64,000 bases of DNA from positions 186,001 to 250,000 of the forward strand of contig NZ_FYEA01000010.1 of the NCBI RefSeq assembly GCF_900187605.1. Reading direction: 5' to 3'. The DNA comes from Pseudomonas sp. Irchel 3H7. GTDB lineage: Bacteria; Pseudomonadota; Gammaproteobacteria; Pseudomonadales; Pseudomonadaceae. The translations under genes were made by a program, and so were the position numbers. Below the pieces are notes generated by a model. It ran no database searches, was not told where the DNA came from, and saw nothing but the letters and a program-made list of their open reading frames with translations. Below, piece after piece: positions 17,376 to 28,662 of the stretch. The stretch's first letter is position 1. Each line of letters opens with the position of its first letter.

Positions 17376-19646
17376 TCAGGCCATTTCTGCGGTAGTCTCG
17401 AAGTCAAATGTCAACTCACCATCCTTGATGTCGATGTGCACCACACCGCCATGCTCGGCCAGCTCGCCAAACAGAATCTCCTCCGCCAACGGACGCTTGA
17501 TCTTGTCCTGAATCAGACGCGCCATCGGACGTGCGCCCATTGCCGAGTCATAACCACCCGCCGCCAGCCAACTCCGCGCGGCATCAGTGACCTCAAGCAG
17601 CACGCGCTTGTCTTCCAGCTGCGCCTGAAGCTCGGTAAGGAACTTGTCCACCACACTTTTGATGACCTCATGGCTGAGGCGACCAAACTGGATAATGGTG
17701 TCCAGACGGTTACGGAACTCCGGCGTGAAGCTCTTCTTGATCACTTCCATCGCATCAGACGAGTGGTCCTGATGGGTGAAACCGATCGAAGCCCGCGCAG
17801 CCGTTTCGGCACCGGCGTTGGTGGTCATGATCACGATCACGTTGCGGAAGTCCGCCTTGCGCCCGTTGTTGTCAGTCAGCGTACCGTGGTCCATCACCTG
17901 CAGCAGCAGGTTGAAGACTTCCGGATGCGCTTTCTCGATTTCATCGAGCAGCAATACGCAGTGCGGCTGCTTGGTGATCGCTTCGGTCAACAGACCGCCC
18001 TGATCGAAACCGACATAACCTGGAGGCGCACCGATCAGACGCGATACGGTGTGACGCTCCATGTACTCGGACATGTCGAAACGCACCAACTCGATCCCCA
18101 ACGCCTTGGCCAGTTGTCGTGCGGCCTCGGTTTTACCGACACCGGTCGGGCCTGCGAACAGGAACGAACCGACTGGCTTGTCAGGCGACTTGAGGCCGGC
18201 ACGAGACAGCTTGATCGCGGTTGACAGCGAATCGATCGCCGCGTCCTGACCAAACACCGTCAGCTTCAGGTCACGCTCAAGGTTACGCAGCAACTCCTTG
18301 TCGGAGCTGGTGACGTGCTTAGGCGGAATCCGCGCGATTTTCGCGACGATGTCTTCGACGTGCGGCACCTCGATACGCTTGGCGCGCTTCTCGACCGGTT
18401 GCAGACGCTGATAGGCGCCCGCCTCGTCAATAACATCAATGGCTTTGTCCGGCATATGCCGGTCATTGATATAGCGCGACGCCAGTTCAGCAGCGGCACG
18501 CAGCGCTTCGTCGCTGTATTCGATGTTGTGGTGCTGTTCGAAACGCCCTTTCAGGCCGCGCAGGATACCAATGGTGTCTTCCACCGATGGCTCGACGACA
18601 TCGACCTTCTGGAAGCGACGCGCCAAGGCACGATCCTTCTCGAAGATGCCGCGAAACTCCTGGAACGTGGTCGAACCGATGCAGCGAATGTCGCCAGACG
18701 ACAGTAGCGGCTTAAGCAGATTCGAAGCGTCCATGACTCCGCCCGACGCAGCGCCCGCACCAATAATGGTGTGGATCTCGTCGATAAACAGAATGGCTTG
18801 CGGACGTTTTTTCAATTCATTGAGCAACGCCTTGAAGCGCTTCTCGAAATCACCACGATACTTGGTGCCCGCGAGCAGAGCACCGAGATCGAGCGAATAA
18901 ACAACACTACCGGCCAGCAGATCCGGCACCTGGTTGTCGACAATGCGCTTGGCCAGACCTTCGGCAATCGCGGTTTTACCCACGCCTGCTTCACCGACCA
19001 GCAGCGGATTGTTTTTGCGCCGACGCGCGAGAATCTGCGCGACACGTTCGACTTCCGATTCACGACCGACCAGCGGATCGATACGACCCTGGCGCGCGAG
19101 TTCGTTGAGGTTGCTGGCATAAGCATCCAGAGGATTGCCTGAAGAAGAAGACTCACCGCCCTCGTCGTCCTGCATATCTTGTTCACCTTCAGAGTGATCG
19201 CCATGCCCCGGCACTTTGGAAATGCCGTGTGCGATGTAATTGACGACATCGATGCGCGCAACGCTCTGCTGTTTCAGCAGAAATACCGCCTGACTCTCTT
19301 GCTCACTGAAGATGGCAACCAGCACGTTGGCGCCGGTTACTTCGCGTTTGCCCGAGCTCTGTACGTGGAAAACAGCACGTTGCAGTACACGCTGGAAGCC
19401 CAGGGTTGGCTGGGTTTCGCGATCTTCGTCATGAACGGGGATCAATGGCGTGGTGGAGTCGATGAACTCCTGCAGGTCATGCTTGAGTTTGTCGAGGTTT
19501 GCGCCGCAGGCACGCAAAACGGTGGCGGCAGCCTCATTGTCCAATAGGGCCAGCAAAAGGTGTTCGACGGTCATGAATTCATGACGTTTCGAACGAGCCT
19601 CCTTGAAGGCTAGATTGAGGGTGACTTCGAGCTCGCGGTTTAACAT
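17376..19646 (-). CDS. clpA: ATP-dependent Clp protease ATP-binding subunit ClpA
   Basis: The 756-residue Hsp100 unfoldase feeds substrates to ClpP. The N domain (residues 1-~145) begins MLNRELEVTLNLAFKEAR and binds ClpS. Two AAA+ modules follow, with Walker A GEAGVGKT at 218-225 and GPTGVGKT near 495, each with DE(I)-containing Walker B (FIDEIH, LLDEIEKAH). An acidic serine-rich linker (DDEGGESSSSG) lies between the N domain and module 1. It starts 30 bp after clpS on the same strand, so clpS-clpA is one operon, and the product works with Aat, Bpt and ClpS in the N-degron route. Confidence 0.98.
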   Translation of the reverse strand: MLNRELEVTLNLAFKEARSKRHEFMTVEHLLLALLDNEAAATVLRACGANLDKLKHDLQEFIDSTTPLIPVHDEDRETQPTLGFQRVLQRAVFHVQSSGKREVTGANVLVAIFSEQESQAVFLLKQQSVARIDVVNYIAHGISKVPGHGDHSEGEQDMQDDEGGESSSSGNPLDAYASNLNELARQGRIDPLVGRESEVERVAQILARRRKNNPLLVGEAGVGKTAIAEGLAKRIVDNQVPDLLAGSVVYSLDLGALLAGTKYRGDFEKRFKALLNELKKRPQAILFIDEIHTIIGAGAASGGVMDASNLLKPLLSSGDIRCIGSTTFQEFRGIFEKDRALARRFQKVDVVEPSVEDTIGILRGLKGRFEQHHNIEYSDEALRAAAELASRYINDRHMPDKAIDVIDEAGAYQRLQPVEKRAKRIEVPHVEDIVAKIARIPPKHVTSSDKELLRNLERDLKLTVFGQDAAIDSLSTAIKLSRAGLKSPDKPVGSFLFAGPTGVGKTEAARQLAKALGIELVRFDMSEYMERHTVSRLIGAPPGYVGFDQGGLLTEAITKQPHCVLLLDEIEKAHPEVFNLLLQVMDHGTLTDNNGRKADFRNVIVIMTTNAGAETAARASIGFTHQDHSSDAMEVIKKSFTPEFRNRLDTIIQFGRLSHEVIKSVVDKFLTELQAQLEDKRVLLEVTDAARSWLAAGGYDSAMGARPMARLIQDKIKRPLAEEILFGELAEHGGVVHIDIKDGELTFDFETTAEMA

Positions 19647-19676
19647 AGCTTCACCTCATACCCAAGTGGTCGGCGA

Positions 19677-20060
19677 TTAACCGTCCTTCTCGATTTCACA
19701 GAGTAGCGGATGCTGGCTTTCCCTGGCGTACTGGTTGACCTGCATGGCCTTTGTCTCGGCGATGTCGCGGGTAAACACTCCACATACTGCCCGTCCTTCT
19801 GTGTGGACGGCCAGCATGACCTTGGTCGCCAGCTCGCGATTCAGGTTAAAAAACACCTCGAGCACTTCGACGACGAAATCCATCGGTGTGTAGTCATCGT
19901 TGAACAAAACCACCTTGTACATCGGCGGCGCCTGTAACGCAGGCTTTGCTTCCTGAACAGCAACGCCTGCCGAATCGTCGTCGTGCTCCTGTGGAAGATC
20001 CTTTTGGAGAAGCGGGCGATCCTGATTGAATGTTAGTCGAATCTGGCTGATTGCATGCAT
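19677..20060 (-). CDS. clpS: ClpS adaptor protein
   Basis: The 127-residue adaptor delivers N-degron proteins to ClpA. The core has the family signature YKVVLFNDDYTPMDFVVEVL, with Asp/Asn residues that hold the alpha-amino group, and the VHTEGRAVCGVFTRDIAETK segment. The flexible N-terminal ~45 residues needed for ClpA engagement are present and slightly extended (RLTFNQDRPLLQKD). The ATG at 20060 gives MHAISQIRL, like P. aeruginosa ClpS as I recall it. It is divergent from cspD. Confidence 0.96.
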   Translation of the reverse strand: MHAISQIRLTFNQDRPLLQKDLPQEHDDDSAGVAVQEAKPALQAPPMYKVVLFNDDYTPMDFVVEVLEVFFNLNRELATKVMLAVHTEGRAVCGVFTRDIAETKAMQVNQYARESQHPLLCEIEKDG

Positions 20061-20284
20061 GGAAAGAAAGGTTCGTCAGTTGTGCAAATACAGTGGTGGG
20101 GGCGGTTGTACGCGTTTTCAACTCCGACTGCCCGGTCACCTTGACTATCGGGAAAACGGTGTTACAACCAATAGAGCCCACAGTGGGTAAAAAAGATCCG
20201 CGGAGTCAATCCTTTTAACGGATTAGATTGCGGATGAATTGGATGATACTCCAGCGATGGAGTCTGTTGCAGAGGGATTTGAGC

Positions 20285-20578
20285 ATGGCTGTCGGCAAGG
20301 TGAAATGGTTCAACAATGCCAAGGGATTCGGCTTTATCAATACCGACGCCCGTGAAGGCCGCGATGAGGATGGCAAAGAGATCGACTTTTTTGCTCATTT
20401 TTCTCAGATTAAGATGGACGGATACAAAACCCTTAAGGCCGGGCAGGCGGTGGTTTTCAGCATTATCCAAGGCCCCAAGGGGCTGCATGCCGTAAACATC
20501 CAGTCAGTCGAACCATCCAGTGCCATTGATAGTGCAGCTGTCAGCGCTGCTGCCGCTGCCGCAATTGCCAAAGCGTGA
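20285..20578 (+). CDS. cspD: Cold-shock-domain protein CspD
   Basis: The 97-residue protein has a cold-shock domain (residues 1-~70) with RNP1-like KGFGFI and RNP2-like DFFAHFS, plus an alanine-rich C-terminal tail (SAAVSAAAAAAIAKA) typical of CspD rather than CspA. E. coli CspD is a stationary-phase inhibitor of replication that binds single-stranded nucleic acid. It is divergent from clpS with a 224-bp shared upstream region and convergent with icd across a terminator. Confidence 0.93.
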   Translation: MAVGKVKWFNNAKGFGFINTDAREGRDEDGKEIDFFAHFSQIKMDGYKTLKAGQAVVFSIIQGPKGLHAVNIQSVEPSSAIDSAAVSAAAAAAIAKA

Positions 20579-20612
20579 GCTGACTGATCTTCACCTGAAT
20601 ATCCCAAGCAAT

Positions 20613-20651
20613 AAAAAACCACCTGACTCAATGAAGAATCAGGCGGTTTTA
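20613..20651. terminator. Bidirectional terminator between cspD and icd
   Basis: The stem AAAACCACCTGA / TCAGGCGGTTTT (one mismatch) has an A run upstream and T run downstream, so it can stop transcription from both convergent genes. Confidence 0.85.
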
Positions 20652-20663
20652 TGTGCCCGCGTT

Positions 20664-21920
20664 TTACATATGCGAAATCAGCGCATCGCCAAAGCCCGAA
20701 GACGAAACCAGCTTGGCCCCGTCCATCAGACGCTCAAAGTCATAGGTCACAGTCTTGGCCGAAATAGCGCCGTTGGTGCCCTTGATGATCAGATCCGCCG
20801 CCTCAGTCCAGCCCATGTGCCGCAGCATCATTTCTGCCGAGAGAATCAGCGAACCCGGGTTGACCTGATCCTTGCCGGCGTACTTCGGCGCCGTACCGTG
20901 GGTCGCTTCGAACATCGCCACGGTGTCGGACAGGTTGGCGCCCGGCGCGATACCGATACCGCCCACTTCCGCCGCCAAAGCGTCGGAGAGGTAGTCGCCG
21001 TTGAGGTTGAGGGTCGCGATCACATCGTATTCGGCCGGGCGCAGCAGGATCTGCTGGAGCATGGCGTCGGCGATGGCATCCTTGACCACAACATTCTTGC
21101 CGGTTTTCGGGTTTTTGAACTGCATCCACGGGCCACCGTCGAGCAGGGTCGCGCCGAATTCTTCGGCGGCCACTTCGTAGGCCCACTCTTTGAAGGCACC
21201 TTCGGTGAACTTCATGATGTTGCCTTTGTGCACGATGGTCAGCGAATCGCGGTCGTTATCGACCACATATTGCAGAGCCTTGCGCGCCAGACGCTTGGTG
21301 CCTTCCAGCGAAACCGGCTTGACGCCGATGCCGCAGTTTTCGTCGAAACGGATTTTGGTGACGCCCATTTCTTCTTTAAGGAATTTGATGACTTTGGTGG
21401 CTTCCGGCGAACCGGCCTTCCACTCAATGCCGGCATAGATGTCTTCGGAGTTCTCGCGGAAGATGGTCATGTCGACGTCGCCAGGCTTTTTCACCGGGCT
21501 TGGCACGCCTTCGAACCAGCGCACCGGGCGCAGGCAGACGTACAGGTCGAGTTGCTGACGCAGGGCCACGTTCAGCGAGCGGATGCCGCCACCGACCGGC
21601 GTGGTCAGCGGGCCTTTGATGGAAACCACATAATCCTTGACTGCATCGAGAGTTTCCTGAGGCAGCCAGGTGTCCTGATCGTAAACCTGAGTGGCTTTTT
21701 CCCCGGCGTAGACTTCCATCCAGGAAATCTTGCGTTTACCGCCGTATGCCTTTTGAACTGCAGCATCGACAACCTTGATCATCACCGGGCTGATGTCGAC
21801 ACCAATGCCGTCACCTTCGATGAAGGGGATGATCGGGTTATCAGGAACATTGAGAGAATGGTCTGCATTGACGGTGATTTTGTCGCCGACGGCTGGAACC
21901 TGAATCTTCTTGTAACCCAT
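20664..21920 (-). CDS. icd: NADP-dependent isocitrate dehydrogenase, dimeric type (Icd)
   Basis: The 418-residue TCA-cycle enzyme oxidises isocitrate to 2-oxoglutarate, producing NADPH and CO2. The substrate loop GGIRSLNVALRQ holds Ser115, equivalent to the serine phosphorylated by AceK in E. coli. That is expected to divert flux to isocitrate lyase, whose gene aceA lies 10 kb downstream. The signature NLNGDYLSDALAAEVGGIGIAPGAN is present. The start is ATG 21920 (MGYKKIQVP). A second, unrelated isozyme (idh) is encoded divergently next door. Confidence 0.97.
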   Translation of the reverse strand: MGYKKIQVPAVGDKITVNADHSLNVPDNPIIPFIEGDGIGVDISPVMIKVVDAAVQKAYGGKRKISWMEVYAGEKATQVYDQDTWLPQETLDAVKDYVVSIKGPLTTPVGGGIRSLNVALRQQLDLYVCLRPVRWFEGVPSPVKKPGDVDMTIFRENSEDIYAGIEWKAGSPEATKVIKFLKEEMGVTKIRFDENCGIGVKPVSLEGTKRLARKALQYVVDNDRDSLTIVHKGNIMKFTEGAFKEWAYEVAAEEFGATLLDGGPWMQFKNPKTGKNVVVKDAIADAMLQQILLRPAEYDVIATLNLNGDYLSDALAAEVGGIGIAPGANLSDTVAMFEATHGTAPKYAGKDQVNPGSLILSAEMMLRHMGWTEAADLIIKGTNGAISAKTVTYDFERLMDGAKLVSSSGFGDALISHM

Positions 21921-22401
21921 GCTGAACTCCATTGTTTGGATTGAACATCTGGCTTGGTTCGAGCGTAACCCAGTTAAATCAACACGCAAACCCTCTGTTC
22001 GTGGCGCGGCTACATCTCGTTTCGTACAAGCCTGAAAGCAAAGGGAAAAGCGCCAAACTCAAGCATTCGCGACGACTCTACGCCCCACCCCGCCCTGCGA
22101 CCTTTAGACCAATGGACGAGAATCGTTGCATATGAACCATCGGCAGATTGCCAGCTACCTATGTATAATGCCGCCCGCTGACCACAGGGTCACGACGGCT
22201 GGCCTCTCTAGCACGAGACTTTCCGCCTGATTGGTCGGGTTGTTACCGCAGTCCGACTGCTTGACGCTCTACTGATGCACCCAACATCACCGCGAAGAAT
22301 CTCGACATTCGGTTCATGGATGACTTTGAACGAACGCGCTTACCCGGCGCCCCTCGAGTTTCTGCGCACGCTTTAGCAAAGAAGAGAGAGTTAATCCGAA
22401 T
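21921..22401. promoter_or_regulatory. Shared upstream region of icd and idh
   Basis: These 481 bp hold no credible gene. TATAAT at 22164-22169 is a perfect -10 hexamer reading toward idh, about 230 bp upstream of its ATG, but I see no well-spaced -35 element. An AAGAGAGAG ribosome-binding stretch precedes idh. A regulator acting on the choice of isozyme would be expected to bind here. Confidence 0.45.
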
Positions 22402-24627
<2,226 letters not shown>

Positions 24628-24644
24628 GGTTGTAAAGGGAACAT

Positions 24645-24680
24645 CACAAACCCCGGCCTCGTGCCGGGGTTTGTGTTTCC
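24645..24680 (+). terminator. Intrinsic terminator of idh
   Basis: A 13-bp perfect stem (CACAAACCCCGGC / GCCGGGGTTTGTG) is followed by TTTCC, starting 18 bp after the idh stop. Confidence 0.9.
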
Positions 24681-24699
24681 AGAGTTCACACAATTCCCT

Positions 24700-24789
24700 T
24701 GTAGGAGTGAGCCTGCTCGCGATAGCGGTATACCATTCAACAATTATGGTGACTGACAATGCGCTATCGCGAGCAGGCTCACTCCTACA
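24700..24789. repeat. REPIN-like palindrome, family B
   Basis: The arms TGTAGGAGTGAGCCTGCTCG and the inverse ending 24789 lie around a ~35-bp AT-rich centre (ATACCATTCAACAATTATGG). It lies between the idh terminator and the NUDIX gene, only ~40 bp from the NUDIX start. Confidence 0.9.
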
Positions 24790-24827
24790 TTGGATTGCAT
24801 TTCAATCCCAGAATTGAGGAAGGTATT

Positions 24828-25274
24828 ATGGAATGGCTCCCCCACATCACCGTCGCCACCATCGTCGAGGACAACGGCCGCTTCCTGATGGTCGAGGAAC
24901 ACAAGGCCGGGCGTAATGTGCTCAACCAGCCCGCCGGCCATCTCGACCCAGACGAAACCCTGATCGACGCTGCCATCCGCGAAACTCTCGAAGAAACCGG
25001 CTGGGACGTCGAGCCCACCGGCGTCATTGGCATTTATCTGTATACCGCCCCAAGCAACGGCGTGACCTATCAGCGCGTGTGCTTCAGCGCCAAAGCCGTG
25101 CAACATCACGCTGATTACCAACTCGACGACGGTATCGTCGGCGCCAAGTGGCTGACCCGCGACGAATTAATTGCTCAGCGCGACAACTGGCGCAGCGAGC
25201 TGATCATCCGCTGCATCGACGATTATCTGGCCGGCCATCACTTCAGCCTCGAACTGATCCGCCCTTCTCTTTAG
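24828..25274 (+). CDS. nudJ: NUDIX hydrolase, NudJ-type phosphatase
   Basis: The 148-residue protein has a complete Nudix box at residues 37-59 (GHLDPDETLIDAAIRETLEE, then TGW): G, E43, R51-E52, EE55-56. E. coli NudJ hydrolyses thiamine pyrophosphate and nucleoside tri/diphosphates to monophosphates. The order nudJ-mnmA-hflD-purB is conserved in gamma-proteobacteria, which supports the name. ATG 24828 follows GAGGAAGG; an earlier in-frame ATG would run through the REPIN arm and is rejected. Confidence 0.9.
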   Translation: MEWLPHITVATIVEDNGRFLMVEEHKAGRNVLNQPAGHLDPDETLIDAAIRETLEETGWDVEPTGVIGIYLYTAPSNGVTYQRVCFSAKAVQHHADYQLDDGIVGAKWLTRDELIAQRDNWRSELIIRCIDDYLAGHHFSLELIRPSL

Positions 25275-25333
25275 CCTTGAGGCCGCGAGCCTGCTAGAAT
25301 CGCGTCCTTTTTCAAGACACTCATTGAATCCCT

Positions 25334-26458
25334 ATGCGTGATCCAGCCCCTTCTGACACATCCAAGAAGCGCGTCATTGTCGGCATGTCCGGCGGCGTGG
25401 ACTCTTCCGTTTCCGCTCTCCTGCTGATCGAGCAGGGTTACGAGGTGGAAGGCCTGTTCATGAAGAACTGGGAAGAAGACGACGGAACGGAATACTGCAC
25501 CGCCATGGACGACCTGGCGGATGCTCAGGCTGTCTGCGACAAGATCGGCATCAAGCTGCACACCGCCAACTTCGCTGCTGAATACTGGGACAACGTGTTC
25601 GAGCACTTCCTGGCCGAATACAAGGCCGGCCGTACGCCGAACCCGGACATCCTCTGCAACCGCGAGATCAAGTTCAAAGCGTTCCTCGACTACGCCATGA
25701 TGCTCGGCGCCGACCTGATCGCCACCGGTCACTACGTGCGCCGCCGCGACATCGATGGCCGCACCGAACTGCTCAAGGGCCTCGATCCGAACAAGGATCA
25801 GAGCTACTTCCTGCACGCCGTTGGCGGCGAACAGATTGCCAAGACCCTGTTCCCGGTCGGCGAACTGGAAAAGCCGGAAGTGCGCGCAATTGCCGAGAAG
25901 TACGAGCTGGCGACCGCCAAGAAGAAGGATTCCACCGGGATCTGCTTTATCGGCGAGCGTCGCTTCAGCGACTTCCTCAAGCAATACCTGCCGGCGCAAC
26001 CGGGCGAAATCAAAACCACCGAAGGTGAAGTCATTGGCCGTCACCACGGCTTGATGTACCACACCATCGGTCAGCGCCAGGGCCTCGGCATCGGCGGTTT
26101 GAAAGACGCCGGCGATGAGCCGTGGTACGTGCTGCGCAAGGATCTCGACAGCAACGAGCTGATCGTCGGCCAGGGCAACAACCATCCATGGCTGTTCTCC
26201 AGCGCCCTGCTCGCTTCGGAAATCTATTGGGTCAACCCGATCGACCTGAGCCAGCCGCTGCGCCTGACCGCGAAAGTGCGTTATCGCCAGAGCGACCAGG
26301 CCTGCACTCTGGAAAAAACCGCCAGCGGCTACCGCGCTGTGTTTGACGAGCCGCAACGCGCGGTGACGCCGGGCCAATCCGTGGTGTTCTATGACGGTGA
26401 AATCTGCCTCGGTGGCGGCGTGATCGAAGTGGCCGAACCGTGGAGCGGCCAGGCATGA
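25334..26458 (+). CDS. mnmA: tRNA-specific 2-thiouridylase MnmA
   Basis: The 374-residue enzyme installs sulfur at U34 of tRNA-Lys, -Glu and -Gln, using the persulfide delivered by TusE (encoded at 3.1 kb). The adenylating PP-loop is GMSGGVDSS at 17-25. The two catalytic cysteines are Cys108 (NPDILCNREIKF) and Cys204 (STGICFIGERRF). Its TGA overlaps the hflD ATG (ATGA), so the two genes are coupled. Confidence 0.97.
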   Translation: MRDPAPSDTSKKRVIVGMSGGVDSSVSALLLIEQGYEVEGLFMKNWEEDDGTEYCTAMDDLADAQAVCDKIGIKLHTANFAAEYWDNVFEHFLAEYKAGRTPNPDILCNREIKFKAFLDYAMMLGADLIATGHYVRRRDIDGRTELLKGLDPNKDQSYFLHAVGGEQIAKTLFPVGELEKPEVRAIAEKYELATAKKKDSTGICFIGERRFSDFLKQYLPAQPGEIKTTEGEVIGRHHGLMYHTIGQRQGLGIGGLKDAGDEPWYVLRKDLDSNELIVGQGNNHPWLFSSALLASEIYWVNPIDLSQPLRLTAKVRYRQSDQACTLEKTASGYRAVFDEPQRAVTPGQSVVFYDGEICLGGGVIEVAEPWSGQA

Positions 26459-27078
26459 GCCCGACTCAGGAGCAACTGACGGCGCTGGGCGGTGTGTTTC
26501 TCGCCGCCGTACTGGTCGACCGGATCGCCAAGACCGGGCAGACCAGCGAGGCCGGCCTGACCTGCATGCTCGGCAGCCTGTTGGTGCGCGACCCGAAAGA
26601 CACGCTGGACGTCTACGGCGGCGATGACCTCAATCTGCGCGAAGGCTATCGAGCGCTGATCGGTGCACTGGAACGCGACCCAAGCACGCTGCAACGCGAG
26701 CCATTGCGCTACGCCCTGTCGATGCTCGGCCTGGAACGTCAACTGGCCAAGCGCGACGACATGCTCGACACCATCGGCAAGCGCTTGCCGCAGATCCAGT
26801 CGCAGGTCGAGCATTTCGGCCCGGCCCACGAAAACGTGGTCGCGGCTTGCGGCGCGCTGTATCAGGACACCCTGAGCACCCTGCGCCAACGTATTCAGGT
26901 GCACGGCGACATGCGCAACCTGCAGCAGCCGAGCAATGCCTCGAAAATCCGCGCCCTGCTCCTTGCCGGTATCCGTTCGGCACGTCTGTGGCGGCAGCTC
27001 GGCGGCCATCGCTGGCAGTTGGTGATCAGCCGACGCAAGCTGCTCAAAGAGCTGTATCCGTTGATGCGCAGCGAGTAA
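26455..27078 (+). CDS. hflD: High-frequency lysogenization protein HflD homologue
   Basis: The 207-residue, mostly helical, peripheral membrane protein is of the HflD family. E. coli HflD binds phage lambda CII and lies between mnmA and purB, as here. Segments LGGVFLAAVLVDRIAKTG and CMLGSLLVRDP near the N-terminus and IRALLLAGIRSARLWRQLGG near the C-terminus match the family. The start overlaps mnmA by ATGA. A hairpin with a T run follows at 27121-27155. Confidence 0.93.
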   Translation: MSPTQEQLTALGGVFLAAVLVDRIAKTGQTSEAGLTCMLGSLLVRDPKDTLDVYGGDDLNLREGYRALIGALERDPSTLQREPLRYALSMLGLERQLAKRDDMLDTIGKRLPQIQSQVEHFGPAHENVVAACGALYQDTLSTLRQRIQVHGDMRNLQQPSNASKIRALLLAGIRSARLWRQLGGHRWQLVISRRKLLKELYPLMRSE

Positions 27079-27120
27079 AACGCCGCGCAATAAAAGCTTT
27101 GTAGTCTGTAACGCGTAATA

Positions 27121-27155
27121 CGCCGGTCAGTTGGCAACGGACCGGCGGATTTTTT
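27121..27155 (+). terminator. Intrinsic terminator after hflD
   Basis: The perfect 8-bp stem CGCCGGTC (27121-27128) / GACCGGCG (27140-27147) is followed by GATTTTTTC. A TATGAT hexamer at 27160-27165 just downstream could be the -10 element of purB. Confidence 0.8.
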
Positions 27156-27205
27156 CATGTATGATACGCGCCCCATTTCGTTGCCCGACTGTCCGAGAAC
27201 ACCCC

Positions 27206-28576
27206 ATGCAGCTTTCTTCGCTCACTGCGGTTTCCCCTGTTGACGGCCGCTACGCCGGCAAAACCCAGGCCCTGCGCCCGATTTTCAGCGAGTACGGTTT
27301 GATCCGTGCCCGTGTTCTGGTTGAAGTGCGCTGGCTCCAGCGCCTGGCCGCCCACGCGGGTATCCCTGAAGTGCCAGCCTTCTCCGCCGAGGCCAACGCC
27401 GTTCTCAATGAACTGGCTGAAAACTTCTCGCTGGAGCACGCCGAGCGCGTCAAAGAGATCGAGCGCACCACCAACCACGACGTCAAAGCGATCGAATACC
27501 TGCTCAAAGAGCAGGCGGCCAAGTTGCCGGAACTGGCCAAGGTCAGCGAGTTCATCCACTTTGCCTGCACCAGCGAAGACATCAACAACCTGTCCCACGC
27601 CCTGATGCTGCGCGAAGGCCGTGACGACGTGATGCTGCCGCTGATGCGTCAGACCGCCAACGCCATCCGCGAACTGGCCATCCGTTTCGCTGACGTGCCG
27701 ATGCTGTCGCGCACCCACGGCCAACCAGCCTCCCCGACGACTTTGGGTAAAGAGCTGGCGAACGTGGTTTACCGTCTCGAGCGTCAGATCGCTCAAGTCG
27801 CTGCCGTGCCGCTGCTGGGCAAAATCAACGGCGCCGTCGGCAACTACAACGCACACCTGTCGGCCTATCCGCAGATCGACTGGGAAGCCAACGCCCGCGC
27901 CTTCATCGAAGACGAGCTGGGCCTGGGCTTCAACCCGTACACCACGCAGATCGAACCGCACGACTACATCGCCGAACTGTTCGACGCGATCGCGCGCTTC
28001 AACACCATCCTGATCGACTTCGACCGTGACATCTGGGGCTATATCTCCCTGGGTTATTTCAAGCAGCGCACCATCGCTGGCGAAATCGGTTCGTCGACCA
28101 TGCCGCACAAGGTCAACCCGATCGACTTCGAAAACTCCGAAGGCAACCTGGGCATCGCCAACGCGCTGTTCCAGCACCTGGCGAGCAAACTGCCGATCTC
28201 CCGCTGGCAGCGCGACCTGACCGACTCCACCGTACTGCGCAACCTCGGTGTTGGCTTCGCCCATAGCGTGATCGCCTACGAAGCCAGCCTCAAAGGCATC
28301 AGCAAACTGGAGCTCAACGAGCAGAAGATTGCCGCTGACCTCGACGCTTGCTGGGAAGTGTTGGCTGAGCCGATCCAGACCGTGATGCGCCGCTACAACA
28401 TCGAAAACCCGTACGAGAAGCTGAAAGAACTGACCCGCGGCAAGGGCATCAGCCCGGAAGCGTTGCAGACTTTCATCGATGGTCTGGACATGCCTGCCGA
28501 AGCGAAAGCCGAGCTCAAGCAACTGACCCCGGCCAACTACATCGGCAACGCTGTAGCGCAAGCCAAACGCATCTGA
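27206..28576 (+). CDS. purB: Adenylosuccinate lyase
   Basis: The 456-residue enzyme acts twice in purine synthesis, releasing fumarate from SAICAR and from adenylosuccinate. The fumarase/aspartase superfamily signature SSTMPHKVNP is at 296-305, with the catalytic serine loop, and the general acid/base His171 lies in SRTHGQPASPTTLG. Length equals the E. coli enzyme. It is followed by a strong terminator and roxA. Confidence 0.98.
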   Translation: MQLSSLTAVSPVDGRYAGKTQALRPIFSEYGLIRARVLVEVRWLQRLAAHAGIPEVPAFSAEANAVLNELAENFSLEHAERVKEIERTTNHDVKAIEYLLKEQAAKLPELAKVSEFIHFACTSEDINNLSHALMLREGRDDVMLPLMRQTANAIRELAIRFADVPMLSRTHGQPASPTTLGKELANVVYRLERQIAQVAAVPLLGKINGAVGNYNAHLSAYPQIDWEANARAFIEDELGLGFNPYTTQIEPHDYIAELFDAIARFNTILIDFDRDIWGYISLGYFKQRTIAGEIGSSTMPHKVNPIDFENSEGNLGIANALFQHLASKLPISRWQRDLTDSTVLRNLGVGFAHSVIAYEASLKGISKLELNEQKIAADLDACWEVLAEPIQTVMRRYNIENPYEKLKELTRGKGISPEALQTFIDGLDMPAEAKAELKQLTPANYIGNAVAQAKRI

Positions 28577-28598
28577 TCGACCGCTTGATCCGTTTGAG

Positions 28599-28626
28599 AC
28601 GCCCGGCCGCGCCGGGCGTTTTTATT
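28599..28626 (+). terminator. Intrinsic terminator of purB
   Basis: The stem ACGCCCGGC / GCCGGGCGT (9 bp) with a 3-nt loop is followed by TTTTTATT, 22 bp after the purB stop. Confidence 0.92.
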
Positions 28627-28662
28627 CCCGTCTGAAAAGTGCTTTTTTTCAATAGGTTACAT

